Source: Plazaster borealis (Eukaryota; Echinodermata; Asteroidea; Forcipulatida; Labidiasteridae). From it: 64,000 nt of DNA. Every line of letters begins with the position of its first letter. Position 1 is the stretch's first letter. Positions 1-9,494 of the stretch are shown here, one piece after another. Below the pieces are notes generated by a model. It made no database searches and was not told where the DNA came from. It was given only the letters and a program-made list of their open reading frames with translations. Location: the NCBI GenBank assembly GCA_021014325.1, contig JAJGQC010000611.1:62001-126000 (forward strand), read 5' to 3'. Made by a program: the position numbers and the translations under genes.

Positions 1-570
1 GAATAATACTTGGTGCACATTTCTACTAGTTTTTTTCCTCGCAATTTAATCTTTTATTTGGATCTTAATTGAGATTGGCCAAAATCCTGGAAGAATTGTT
101 ATTGAGACAAGTTGTACTCAGACAGTACATAGCCTTCTATGAATATGGTTGGAAAGATGTTTTAATTGGTGGAGTAAGATTTATAGTTTTAACATAATGT
201 TATGAAATACATTACAACCATTGTTCTTACTAAAGGGACACGTTGCCTTGGATTGGGCGCTTTGGGCTATACAAACCGTTTGTTATGAGGAGTAAAAACA
301 ATTGGCTCTACAAAATGGCAGACTGTGTTAGTTCAAGAAGTAAAAGAAAAACCACACAATTTCGAGGCATACTTTATGTGGATCATTATAATCTAAATGA
401 ACCCCAATTGCAACCTTGTTCTCTCAAACACAACTTCAAAACTATGTTTCTGTCTTTTCTTTTCCAACAAAGAAAAGTTTAAGCTTTGATTGTAAAATAC
501 TATTGGACACTTGGACATAAGGCTTGCTGTGGTTTTGAGGCTCTTGTTTTTAAAAAATATTTTAAAGAAT
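1..570. other. Non-coding flank, nothing recognised
   Basis: AT-rich sequence. The only open frame of note (243-482, +) has no recognisable domain and no matching splice sites. I see no gene, RNA or repeat boundary here. Confidence 0.4.
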
Positions 571-583
571 TTTTTAATGAGAA

Positions 584-880
584 ATTAACCTTACATCACA
601 AGGCCGGACGGCCACTAGGTGAGGGCTAAAGTTAATTGATTTGGGCTGTTGACCCAAATCAACTGTCACCAGGGGCACTTTGCCACCTACTCCTGGGGCT
701 GAAATAGGGTTACCCCCTTTACAGTCCATAAGGATGTAGGCATGGGTATCATCCACTAGGAGCCTGGCTGGTAGAACAGAATGCACTACTGTCCCAACTT
801 TTTACAAAGCAATTATGGTTAAGACAGGGAATTCGAACCAACACACAGTGGGCCAGTTCAAGGTCAAACTGCGCCAAAAT
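584..880 (-). repeat. tRNA-derived SINE, copy 1 (antisense)
   Basis: Read on the - strand, this carries the body of a SINE that recurs at about 11610-11955 and 14872-15215. Shared blocks are a B-box-like GGTTCGAATTCC segment near 830, a stretch about lost cargo such as CCAGGCTCCTAGTGGATGAT, and the tail CCGGCCTTGTGATGTAAGG. The head is truncated relative to the 14872 copy. The family is Pol III-type by its box sequences, so any open frames inside it are accidental. Confidence 0.7.
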
Positions 881-1879
881 AGGCAAATAATTATTGTTTC
901 AAAATCAATACTCCTATTTATTTAATGTTCCCAGTGGTCCAGATGCATATTGTATTAAAGAATTAATGACAAAATCACTTTAAAATACGGGTTAAACCCT
1001 TGTATAGTCACAAAATTGTAAAACATGTGACGTAAACTGTTAAGATTAACAAGTATTTTAACTTGCTGCTCTGAGCATTTCATAGAAGATAACGCCATGA
1101 AAACCGTGTCGATAGTTGTTTACAGTCTATATTTTATGAAAATTAAATTTAGAATCAGTTTGATTTCTGTTTACTGTTTGAAGAAGCCTGAAACACCACA
1201 TAAAATGCCTTTTTAAAGTGATTATTTTTCTTAAGAGGCAAAGAAAAAATATATTTCCGCCGATTGCCACTTTAATTCTCACTTTTCTAGAAGCCTGAAC
1301 CTTCAGCAACAGTTTAAAATAAAAATTGGCAGAGACTTTTGCGACTTTGGAAGATATTTCATTTTGAAGTGGTAGGCCCCTATCGCAAACCGACTGTTTT
1401 GACTCAACCACCATGACCAACCATAACGACTCGCGTGTGTCAGGTTGTAATACTTTAGCATCAAAGAAAGATAAGACACACAAAAGTTTGAAATTGAATG
1501 TTGACATCCAATGAAACACTGAAAGAGGATGACATTTTACACCTAGTTAGGTAAGAGACTTGTCACAATTTGTCCATGAATGTCAGATATGTGAATCACA
1601 AAACTGAATTTTGACATTAGAGCTCTTTTTAAAGTGAACACTAACTACATCTTCTCTCAGCAAGTAAAAGCAGTTTATCCCTTGACTGAGTCAAGGGGCG
1701 AATAAACCAAACCACATAATGACTAATTAAGCCATTTCTCCAAAGTGTAATGACCGGGGGGAGTCAAATTCCCTGATATCCTAGAATAGACCATTTTTCA
1801 CACCTAAGGGGGGGGGGGGGTCAGGTGCCAGAGTTTTGTTTTGTTTTTGTGTTGTTTTTTTACAGACTTTTACAAAACA
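881..1879. other. Intergenic stretch, nothing recognised
   Basis: AT-rich DNA with a poly-G run near 1807-1820. A 130-residue frame on the - strand (1127-1519) has no domain features, and I do not treat it as a gene. Confidence 0.4.
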
Positions 1880-2190
1880 TATGGTGTGGTAGTAAATATA
1901 TTGCACCTTTCGCTCATCAGGATAAGATTGGGGATGGTGCCACGCCCTTAAGAACTTCGATGTTAGGGAAATAAACTAAAGGACTCCAATAATCCTATAC
2001 AATAGCAGGGCATGTAAAGAAGTCACATAGATGTAAACATTGTTGAGAAATGCACAGATGTTTTTTTTAAAAATATATCTTGGATGGTGTGGTGGTAAAT
2101 GTTGGACCTTTTGGAGTGTTGGGGTAAAATTGGGGGATGTTGCCACACTCTTAAGAGCTTAGATAATTAGGGAAATAAATCAAATACTGG
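1880..2190 (+). repeat. Pair of diverged direct repeats, period about 205 bp
   Basis: Blocks at about 1880-1985 and 2080-2190 share the order GGTGTGGTRGTAAAT, TTGCACC/TTGGACC, AAGATTGGGGATGGTGCCAC and TTAGGGAAATAAA with many substitutions. This is an old tandem duplication. I see no coding content. Confidence 0.55.
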
Positions 2191-2525
2191 GTAGCTAACG
2201 ACTCAAAAATTCATAGACAGGAAGCATAGATAAATGTACATGTACACTGTATTATTTAAGTGCATCATGTGAAAATGTATGAATTACTTTATCTACTATG
2301 GTACCATACAGCTACATAGTGTACATTACATGTACGTGTAGTCCAACTTACAGGACTCACCAACACTTTTTTAACATTTGGACATTATCTGGCACATGTA
2401 GGGTCCGAGTGAACACTCAACTGTTTCTTGCTACCACTGGACGAATTTCTACATAAAAAACAGAGTGTGACAAAAAACTGCTTCAAAATCCATCAAAGAC
2501 CTTCTATGAAATATGTTAAACTCAC

Positions 2526-2665
2526 CTGAGGTACGCAGGAGATGTTTCTGGTTAATATGGTGGTATGATTGTGCGAGTCACAGGCTGGATTGTCAGCAAG
2601 GTTCCACATGCAGATGTTGGCATTGAAGCGCCCAACGCCAGTCCACAGTCTGTTGAGTCCCATTC
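2526..2665 (-). CDS. Possible coding exon of unknown gene (WD-repeat-like peptide)
   Basis: On the - strand, an AG acceptor at 2667-2666 and a strong CAG|GTGAGT donor at 2526/2525 bracket an open frame. It contains RLWTGVGRFNANICMWNL followed by a Cys/Asn-rich stretch. The spacing of small residues, Ile and the closing Trp resembles one blade of a WD40 propeller, but I could not name the protein or find neighbouring exons. Codons are not obviously repeat-derived. The call rests on splice signals plus one peptide, so it could equally be a chance frame or a decayed exon. Confidence 0.3.
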
Positions 2666-2759
2666 CTGACGTAGAACTTTGGCATCAAACTGAATACAAA
2701 GCTCACCTACATGTATATGGAAACAACGATGTTTACAAAAACAGTCATCAATGAAAGGT

Positions 2760-3640
2760 TACACTAACCAATGTGCAATTATAGTAATGAACAAGAAACA
2801 ACAGGTTTGGTAAACATGAATGCGCCGCCAGCCTGGACTGGCTCTTGACATTATTTGACCTTGGTGGTAAAAAAAGAAGTTCTAAGGTTTTTACACCAAT
2901 CCACACACCAAGTTTGAAGAAAATTCATTTTACCACATTCATGGTCAGATGCTTTTAAATACACGGCTTTGTTATGCGTGCCAGGCTTGCGTCAATCAGC
3001 AAGATCAGTTGGCGTACAACCAAAGCACGAAGGGTGTGCGATTGGTCACGCAAGTTGTTTTGTTTTGACTAATGGACCAACAGGAGCCCCCCTTATTGTT
3101 CTGGCACAAGTAAGAAGATGCAAAGTTTTAGAAGTTTCACTTTTGTCGCAGCTCGGTTAGGAACAACATCTTAGTATGCCAAGTCCTGCTGAAGTTATCG
3201 CTTGGACAACAATTCTTCTGTTTTAGCCATAATGACCTTCACATTGACCTAGGCGTTCAAAAACCAACAGGCTGTTGTAGGGTTCCACAAACGGAGCAAA
3301 AGAGTGAACAATTTAACAGACGTTGTATGTGAATATAGCCTGGTGACTATGCGCATTATTTTAGCGCGCGCGATACTGTATGTGTCACATGAAACATCCG
3401 TTGAATTGTGAGCACCCTCGCTCCCCCCACAGCCCGGACAGCTGATGACGTCGTGATTTGATTGGCATGACTGGGATTGTTCCAAAATGGCCGCGCTCAG
3501 TATACATCAAGAGAAGTAATTTGGAGGAAATTGAACTATTTTTTATTTGAAATATCTTTTTAAAAGGTTATTTATATAAACATCCAAAACACTCAGGGCA
3601 AGCCAAGAGGTAGTGAACACATTTAGCTTGGCCACAGAAG
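2760..3640. other. Non-coding stretch, nothing recognised
   Basis: Short frames on both strands lack splice sites and domain features. A GCGCGCGCG run occurs near 3362. Confidence 0.35.
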
Positions 3641-3646
3641 TGGCCA

Positions 3647-3935
3647 GGGCCCAATTTCATAGCGCTGCTTATCGGTAAGCAAATTTTCGTGTTAACTGTA
3701 GCATAAAAATTTGCTTAAGCCTTAGCGTATTTCACAGGTTAGCAAGAAAATACAAATACGGCAGCCATCTTGCACGTTCACAATGGTTTTGCATTGTTAC
3801 GTCATTCATTTTCGTGCAGTAAGCACCGGAAGGTTAGCATGCCGTTTCGTGTGCTTACGGTTAGCAGCGCTATGAAACAGAAACTCGTACGTAAGCACAG
3901 AATCGACTGTTAAGCAGCTCTATGAAATTGGGCCC
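3647..3935. mobile_element. MITE family 1 (GGGCCCAATTTCATAG ends), copy 1
   Basis: The two ends are inverted copies of GGGCCCAATTTCATAGAGCTGCTTA. The same ends recur at about 13778, 17782, 18641, 19804, 20911, 49989, 50620 and 57470. The interior is rich in GCTTA/TAAGC steps that make it foldback-prone. No open frame is present, so it is a non-autonomous element that would depend on a transposase elsewhere. Confidence 0.75.
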
Positions 3936-3951
3936 TAGGGCTAACTCGAGG

Positions 3952-4142
3952 CTTGAACCCAAATGCTCGGACCAACCATTCTGTGAAAGGGGTGTTACAA
4001 GAGGCTTCCAGAGCACACCGCGTTGGCTTTATTTGTGCGCTATGCGTGGTGAACAGCGGTGCCTGTGCGCCGTGATGAAATGAGGGAAATTGTTTTGTAA
4101 CACCCCTTTCACAGAATGATTGGTCTGCGCATTCGGGTTCAA
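3952..4142. repeat. Foldback element with about 49-bp inverted arms
   Basis: The left arm (3952-4000) and right arm (about 4095-4142) are reverse complements with about four mismatches, and both contain AACACCCCTTTCACAGAATG or its complement. The spacer is about 95 bp. It directly follows MITE family 1 copy 1. Confidence 0.7.
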
Positions 4143-4320
4143 GCTTTGAGTGTGCTTTTGACAGCAAAACCGTCGCGAGTATTGAGTAAGAAATTTCATT
4201 TCTTGAGGAGGTTTTTGCATGTAATTCGGTAAAAGTGATGCGCTAGCATTGTGAATGTTTGTACAATGTGTTGAGAAAGTTTTAGGTGAATAGTACAATT
4301 ACAAAGGAAACGATGCTCGT

Positions 4321-4456
4321 CACGCACAGCGCGGCCGACGACATGCTCATTCAACTCACCAAATAGCGTGCGGGGCGGTCGTTGGCTAAAGTCAGGTGTT
4401 CGTGGCGGGTGTTATTTGTGAGTTGAATGAGCAGGTCGTCGGCCGCGCTGTGCGTG
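4321..4456. repeat. GC-rich 39-bp inverted repeat (hairpin)
   Basis: Arms 4321-4359 and 4418-4456 are reverse complements with a single mismatch, separated by 58 bp. The arms contain GCGCGGCCGACGAC. This is much more GC-rich than the surroundings, and the near identity implies a recent origin or gene-conversion-like maintenance. Confidence 0.8.
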
Positions 4457-4601
4457 AAAGGTAAATCAGAAATGTCTTGCACACAAAGACTAGCGCATTA
4501 AAAAACATCACGGATGCCGGGCAGTCAAACCGTGTCAGTAACGCCGCTGATTTTCTTCATAAATTACACCAAAATGAGCGCGCTCTTTGCTCTTTTTCGA
4601 C

Positions 4602-4750
4602 TTAATCTGCTGTCCACAAATGAGCTACAATAAGTGACAACTGGGGAAAAAATCTCTGCATAAAAATTTGAGTTTCTTTTCGAAAACAAATGTCACCTCC
4701 TTGAGGTACATCCTCCATGATCGGAGGAAGTCCAGAGTATTGGCACAATG
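4602..4750 (-). repeat. Dispersed repeat shared with 30055-30215
   Basis: The segment around TGCTGTCCACAAATGAGCTA through GGAGGAAGTCCAGAGTATTGG recurs in opposite orientation at about 30055-30215, including TTTCGAAAACAAATGTCACC. The family is unknown. No coding frame is preserved between the two copies. Confidence 0.65.
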
Positions 4751-4905
4751 GGGCTACGGACCGCTGTGCGGGGGGGACAGAATTCCCTGACACCGGCTGA
4801 CCATACAATCTTGAACTATCAATCACCATTTTGAAAACGTATAGCGTTACGGAGGCCTAAAATGTGTGACTCCTAAGGCTCACGGGAGACATAGTTCTAG
4901 ATAGA

Positions 4906-5774
4906 CCCAGTAACTGGGGTGCTGTACTCCTTTTTCAAAATTTTGACATCATCGGTCGTACTAGCGCCCCAGGGATCTTCAATTTAGACGGGTGCCTTGC
5001 CTCCACCTTGATGTAATAACAGGGTGGTTGAGGCAGGACACCCGTCTAATATTAGACAGGTGTCCTGCCTCAACCGCGCTGTTATCACGGTTGAGGCAAG
5101 GCGCCTGTCTAGTCGACGGGTGCCCTACCTTTTAACTGCGTAGTCGTCACGGTTGAGGCAGAGCACCCGTCAAAAATCAAGCTGAGAGCAGGATGAAGAT
5201 CCCTCGGGGTGCACCCCACTAATTCCACTCCCATAGCATTCAGTGCAAAAGGCTAAATATTCAAAAATACACGAAAAATCCTTAAAAGTCCCACAACTTT
5301 ACAGTCAAGGGAAAAGTATTTATTGACTCTTGAACTTTTATTCTCTGCTCAATTTAATATAGGGAGTCCCTGGTCCCGTTGAGTTATTCTCTCTCCAAAT
5401 AAAAACACCCCCTACACCGGTGTAATTTTCCAAACGTCCGAGCATCGATCTTGAAAAATGTCCCTACACCTCTCGGCAAATAGGACCATTTTTTCAGGGC
5501 CTATGTCATCCAAAATACCTCAAGTTGGAAGTCAACAACCCCAGGTTACAATTGGGCAACATTTTTACACTCTACCCCTTTTATTGGGCTCTCAAATCTG
5601 TCTAATATAGGATATTTTGAGGGCCTACAAAATATTCATGAGCTCGACGCTCTGTTTTCTCCATATTTAGTGGGGTGCACCCTCGGGTACAATACTGCGT
5701 CTCGCTGGGGCGCTAGTACGACCGCAGATGTCAAAATTTCGAGAAAAAAAGAGTACAGCGCCCCCGTAACTGGG
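4906..5774. mobile_element. 869-bp non-autonomous TIR element with internal hairpin trio
   Basis: The ends are inverted: the left reads CCCAGTAACTGGGGTGCTGT and the complement of the right reads CCCAGTTACGGGGGCGCTGT. Similarity extends about 66 bp inward, to GGTCGTACTAGCGCC at the left. Inside are three consecutive hairpins (4986-5047, 5054-5110, 5115-5171). There is no transposase frame. The TIR layout suggests a class II element; the superfamily is not assignable by eye. Confidence 0.7.
4986..5171. repeat. Three tandem hairpins sharing GACGGGTGYCYTGCCTC
   Basis: Each unit (4986-5047, 5054-5110, 5115-5171) begins with RGACRGGTGYCCTGCCTC or a close variant and ends with its reverse complement, around a 15-25 nt loop. 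The three units are variants of one another, so a hairpin unit was itself duplicated in tandem. Confidence 0.7.
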
Positions 5775-6159
5775 TTTAAAAAGTGACTAAAGTTGTTCAC
5801 AGTTTTGATTAAAAACTACCAAAAAAATCACTGTATTACACAAAATTAAACCTAATGATATATTAGCAACAATATTACCTTATAGCTGTACATTTTCATC
5901 TCATAAACTTTGCTTTAAACGGGTTAATGTTTGCTTACCTCGACCATTTACTCTTAGACCGTTCAGAACACATTTTTGTTGTGATTGTCAACATGTGCTG
6001 TATATTTATTTATATTTCTCATCAACAATTAACAACAGAGGGCGCTGTGTAAAGATTGACGTTATTTTCAATGTGGCCAAGTGGTCCAAGTGAATGCCAC
6101 AGTACCAGCAGTACCACTTACCATGCTTACCAGATGCCTGAACACCTCAGGCCTGAAGT

Positions 6160-6320
6160 ATTTTTCAGATTCAAAGATTTTAGTGAGAAATTACTTTTCT
6201 CAATAACTACGTTACTTCAGAGGGAGTCAGTCGTTTCTCACAACAGCTCTCCGCTGCTCGTTACCAAGTAAGTTTCTATGCTAATATATTTTGAGTAATT
6301 ACCAAAACTAAAAGTGTCCA
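6160..6320. mobile_element. Fragment of TTAA MITE family 2
   Basis: The stretch from AGTGAGAAATTACTTTTCTC through ACTTCAGAGGGAGTC, CTCGTTACCAAGTAAG and GAGTAATTACCAAA matches one half of the elements at 17804-18182 and 19964-20337. The other half is missing, so this is a truncated copy. Confidence 0.65.
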
Positions 6321-6363
6321 GTGCCGGAAAAGTTTCCGCAGCATGCCTCCAACTAGCCCTGGT

Positions 6364-6397
6364 AGGACGTCAGTCAGTGCCACTGCACTGACGTCCT
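6364..6397. repeat. 11-bp perfect inverted repeat, AGGACGTCAGT
   Basis: AGGACGTCAGT at 6364-6374 is mirrored by ACTGACGTCCT at 6387-6397. It is a short hairpin of unknown role. Confidence 0.5.
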
Positions 6398-6559
6398 GGG
6401 TATAAAGATCCTTTACAATGCGAACAAAATTTTGAGTAACATTTAAAAATATTTTTACCCAATTTGAGAAGCTGAAACTCCATTCACTTATTCTTGGTGC
6501 CTTTAATTACACTTTTGCTGAGTTCAAAACCTATCAAATACATCCATGAATGACATTAT

Positions 6560-6680
6560 TTCCGAAAATAAGTCCAAGTTGTGCACTGGCGCTGCGACTC
6601 CGTCGTGTTGCCGCCCGGAAGAAAAGCGTTCAGTGTTACGGGTTAGACAGCGCCCTCTTTTGTGGACTTGGTTCCATGTC
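6560..6680. promoter_or_regulatory. CpG-richer patch with ETS-like CCGGAAG, possible promoter
   Basis: A local GC/CpG-rich patch contains GCTGCGACTCCGTCGTGTTG and CCGCCCGGAAGAAAAGCG. CCGGAAG is the core of ETS-family sites common at housekeeping promoters. It lies upstream of the RMI1 exons and could be a promoter for that gene. No initiator or first exon could be confirmed, so this is weak. Confidence 0.2.
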
Positions 6681-7564
6681 AGTTGAGGTTGTCGCAACGA
6701 ATGCGTCAATTTCCATTTTATTTTCACAATAATGTCATCCAAGAATAAAATTGGCAATTCTGAATAGAGCAGGCGTAAGGTTCAGGACACAAGCAACATG
6801 TGAGTCACGTTTCAGCTTCCTCAAAAAGGTAAAAATATGATAAAAAATGGTTATAAATTTTGTTGCAATGCCTGAGGACCTTTATACCGTTGTATGCAAC
6901 GGAGGAGTCCAACCTGGGCTAGCCTCCAACTTCTTTTCGTTTTTTGTTTTTTCAATCGATTGTGTAAATTTCAAAAATGTTAAATTATTTAATATTGTTT
7001 TCATAGGGGACCGGTTTAAAAACAATGGAAATTTTGTTAAATCCTAGAAAAAAATTGCTTTTTCCCACACTCCCTCTTTCTCTATTCTCTCCCCCCATCG
7101 TGTCTCCTCTCTCGGCCTAGTCTCCATGTGTCTAACTGTAGATCTGTATCTGCTGGAAGAAATGGAACGTTACACAACTCTTACTAACTAAATATTCATC
7201 AAGCAAAGTGACCCTCCAACATCACTGAGCCCTGGTCACTGACTACCTGTAAAAGCACACATACATTATTGTCACACATAAAAATATACCATTACGTTAA
7301 CCACCAATTCTGAGCCCACCCCAGACTGTGAAATAGATACCACCTCGGTAGCCTGGGGCATTAGTCTGGCTGGTTTTTGGAGTAGGTTCCAGCCTAAATG
7401 TTTATATTACAATTACTTTAATGGCTGAATGGAGACACAGTAAAAATGAAGACAAGAATCAAGAGATTTTGGTTAATGGTAAACTCATCTATAATGCCAT
7501 ATGTAAAATGCACTTGTAAAATAACCATTTCGTTACAGTACAAATCTGATCTTAGCGCATTTTA

Positions 7565-7865
7565 CAATACCGTATCAGTCGCTTTACATTAGTGCCCTGG
7601 TCATTGGGCCAATAACATTCCTGAAATCTTTCTCAGCTCCCTGGGGAGTATACAGCCCGGGCAGCTGTGGCGCTCAGAAGGCTTTTTCAAACACAATATC
7701 AACCTCTACCCTAGCAGGTACCCATTTATACCCCTGGGTGAAGAGAAGCAATTACAGTAAAGTATCTTGCTCAAGGATACAAGTGTCATGACCAGGATTC
7801 AAACCCACACTTCGATAACTTAACCATCGGAACTTGAATTCAATGCTCTAAACCGCTCGGTCGTG
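7565..7865 (-). repeat. tRNA-derived SINE (second family), antisense copy
   Basis: On the - strand the head reads GACCGAGCGGTTTAGAGC (A-box-like) with a B-box-like GGGTTTGAATCCTGG. It is followed by CTTGAGCAAGATACTT, a CCCAGGGGTATAAATGGGTA block and CTCCCCAGGGAGCTGAGA. The same order occurs on the + strand at 17163-17515. Confidence 0.75.
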
Positions 7866-8213
7866 ACACCCCAAAGTTTCTACCTGAAAGCTCACTGGTT
7901 ACAATCATCATCATTTAGCGGTCGCAACTGAGATTCCGTTCTCAATGTCATGCCAGAGGTGTTTATCCATCATCATGTTTGGAAGGTCTCTGCCAATCTT
8001 GTCGATGTAATTGGGGGGTCATACGTCCTCTATTAGGGCATGGAAGTCTCCAAGATAACACATCTGGGATCACCTGGTCGATAGCACAATAGCAGTGGCC
8101 AGCAAAGCGGACTCTGCATTGAGTAACAGTAGCAGAGGTTGGTGGAATGTCTCCAGAAATCTGTTCTCTAGTCTTGTGCTCACGCCATGAGATGTTCTGG
8201 TTACAAAGGTCAT

Positions 8214-8479
8214 ACCATTGAGTGTCATTAGAAGCGGTCTGGCTCCCAGAGTCAAACTAGTTGAGCCATTTCTTGTTTGCTTCTGCAGCTGTGTCCTCTG
8301 TATCTCAGTCACCATTGAGTGTCATTAGAAGCGGTCTGGCTCCCAGAGTCAAACTAGTTGAGCCATTTCTTGTTTGCTTCTGCAGCAGTGTCCTCTGTAT
8401 CTCAGTCACCATTGAGTGTCATTAGAAGCGGTCTGGCTCCCAGAGTCAAACTAGTTGAGCCATCTCTTGTTTGCTTGAA
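8214..8479 (+). repeat. 97-bp tandem repeat, 2.7 copies
   Basis: ACCATTGAGTGTCATTAGAA begins at 8214, 8311 and 8408, an exact 97-bp period with only a few substitutions. The unit ends with CTGTGTCCTCTGTATCTCAG. Near identity indicates a young duplication. It lies about 230 bp from the inverted RMI1 exon. Confidence 0.85.
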
Positions 8480-8483
8480 CCCA

Positions 8484-8705
8484 GTACACTTATCATTAAG
8501 AGAATGAGTTAGCCCCAATGTTTTGGGCACGGTTGGTCTAGTAGATTGTGCCGCCTCACCTTGTAAACTCTTTCAAGGTGCTATGTAAATGGGTCTCATC
8601 ATTCAAACATAGCTCTGCATACCTGTCATTTAAAAAAGAAGTGGTTTGAGAACCCTGTTGGGTGTGATAAAGCACTTTGAGTGTCAAAGTTTGTTCATAG
8701 ATTCT
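8484..8705 (+). repeat. SINE tail fragment (GTGCCACAGCACC family), copy 1
   Basis: GATTGTGCCGCCTCACCTTG, AATGGGTCTCATCATTC and GGGTGTGATAAAGCAC recur in order at about 16065-16285 and, more briefly, at 16860-17000. The unit ends with the GTGTGATAAAGYGCTAT motif typical of a SINE 3' end. It abuts the splice donor of the inverted RMI1 exon. Confidence 0.6.
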
Positions 8706-8708
8706 TAC

Positions 8709-8855
8709 CTGTAGAGCATAATTGCCAGAGAGTAGTGTTTTCTTCTGCTGTGATATATTCTTAGATAGAGACGACGCTGCAATTTCTTTGAGATCCGAAT
8801 TTAGCCACTGATCGTTAACGTTCTGTTTCATCTCATCTGAAGTTACATTCTGACC
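8709..8855 (-). CDS. RMI1: RMI1-type N-terminal-domain exon on the opposite strand
   Basis: On the - strand an acceptor (ATCAG|GGTCAG, AG at 8857-8856) and a CAG|GTAAGA donor (GT at 8708-8707) bracket exactly 49 codons with phase 0 at both ends. The peptide includes NDQWLNSDLKEIAASSL and closes with GNYALQ. That matches my recollection of the RMI1 N-terminal domain (three-helix/DUF1767-like region before OB fold 1), where vertebrate proteins have EQWLLTDLRDL and GFYALQ. Every other RMI1 exon here is on the + strand, starting 500 bp downstream. The exon therefore cannot be spliced to them as arranged. Options are a local inversion, an assembly error, or a fragment of a second copy. The frame has no stop and clean splice sites, so decay is not obvious. 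Confidence 0.65.
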
Positions 8856-9357
8856 CTGATGTTAAGCAAAAATGAAAAGTTGTTAAAGTGTGGTTCAAAA
8901 CATGGGTGTGCCCAAATAACAGATTAAACGCATGATAACCAGTTATCCACCTGGTTCACAAAAAAGAATAACAAGTATTAAAGTTTGTCAAAGAGGAAAT
9001 CTGCAAACAGGCCTTAAATTACACCAAGGCCACAGAGACCATGGCCTTTGTTGCCCCTGGTCTTGGCCTTGGTGCCCCTTCAAAAGTTTCCCATAGACTT
9101 TAAGATTTTCCAATATCCTCTCAAAGATGAAATTCTTGACCTGAATGTTCCAAGATACACATACAATTGCACCGTAATTTCTTGCGTATACTATAAGACG
9201 CGTCTTATCTGACTTTCAACGGTCTGAAAAAATTACTGTGCCTTATCTACTGGTGCGCCTTATCTGATATCCATAATTTTCCTTTACCGTTGGAGTGAAG
9301 ATAAACAACCTTCATCAAATCCATTCAAAATGTATAATATTTTACACTGTATGTCAG

Positions 9358-9494
9358 CAGATCTTGGTTAGTGGAACCGTGCAGTGTCGACGTGGTGTAC
9401 TTTTACTGACAGCTCAGAATGTTCAAGTTCTTGGTGGTGATGTGGAGGCATTACAACAACAAAAATGCCAGCTCCAAATTCTGTCAAATGTTCT
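9358..9494 (+). CDS. RMI1: RMI1 exon: OB fold 1 core
   Basis: The exon encodes QILVSGTVQCRRGVLLL and NVQVLGGDVEAL, corresponding to the beta strands of RMI1 OB fold 1, which contacts TOP3A and BLM. The acceptor is a CAGCAG tandem (NAGNAG), so splicing could start at 9358 or 9361 and include or skip one Gln. The donor is TTCT|GTAAGT, and the exon ends in phase 2. Confidence 0.85.

Noticed and set aside
574..786. 70-codon - strand frame at the SINE
   Set aside because: Lies inside tRNA-derived SINE copy 1.
6524..6757. Gene on the - strand
   Set aside because: No domain, no splice context; possible promoter patch only.
8070..8315. 81-codon - strand frame
   Set aside because: Overlaps the 97-bp tandem repeat; no domain recognised.
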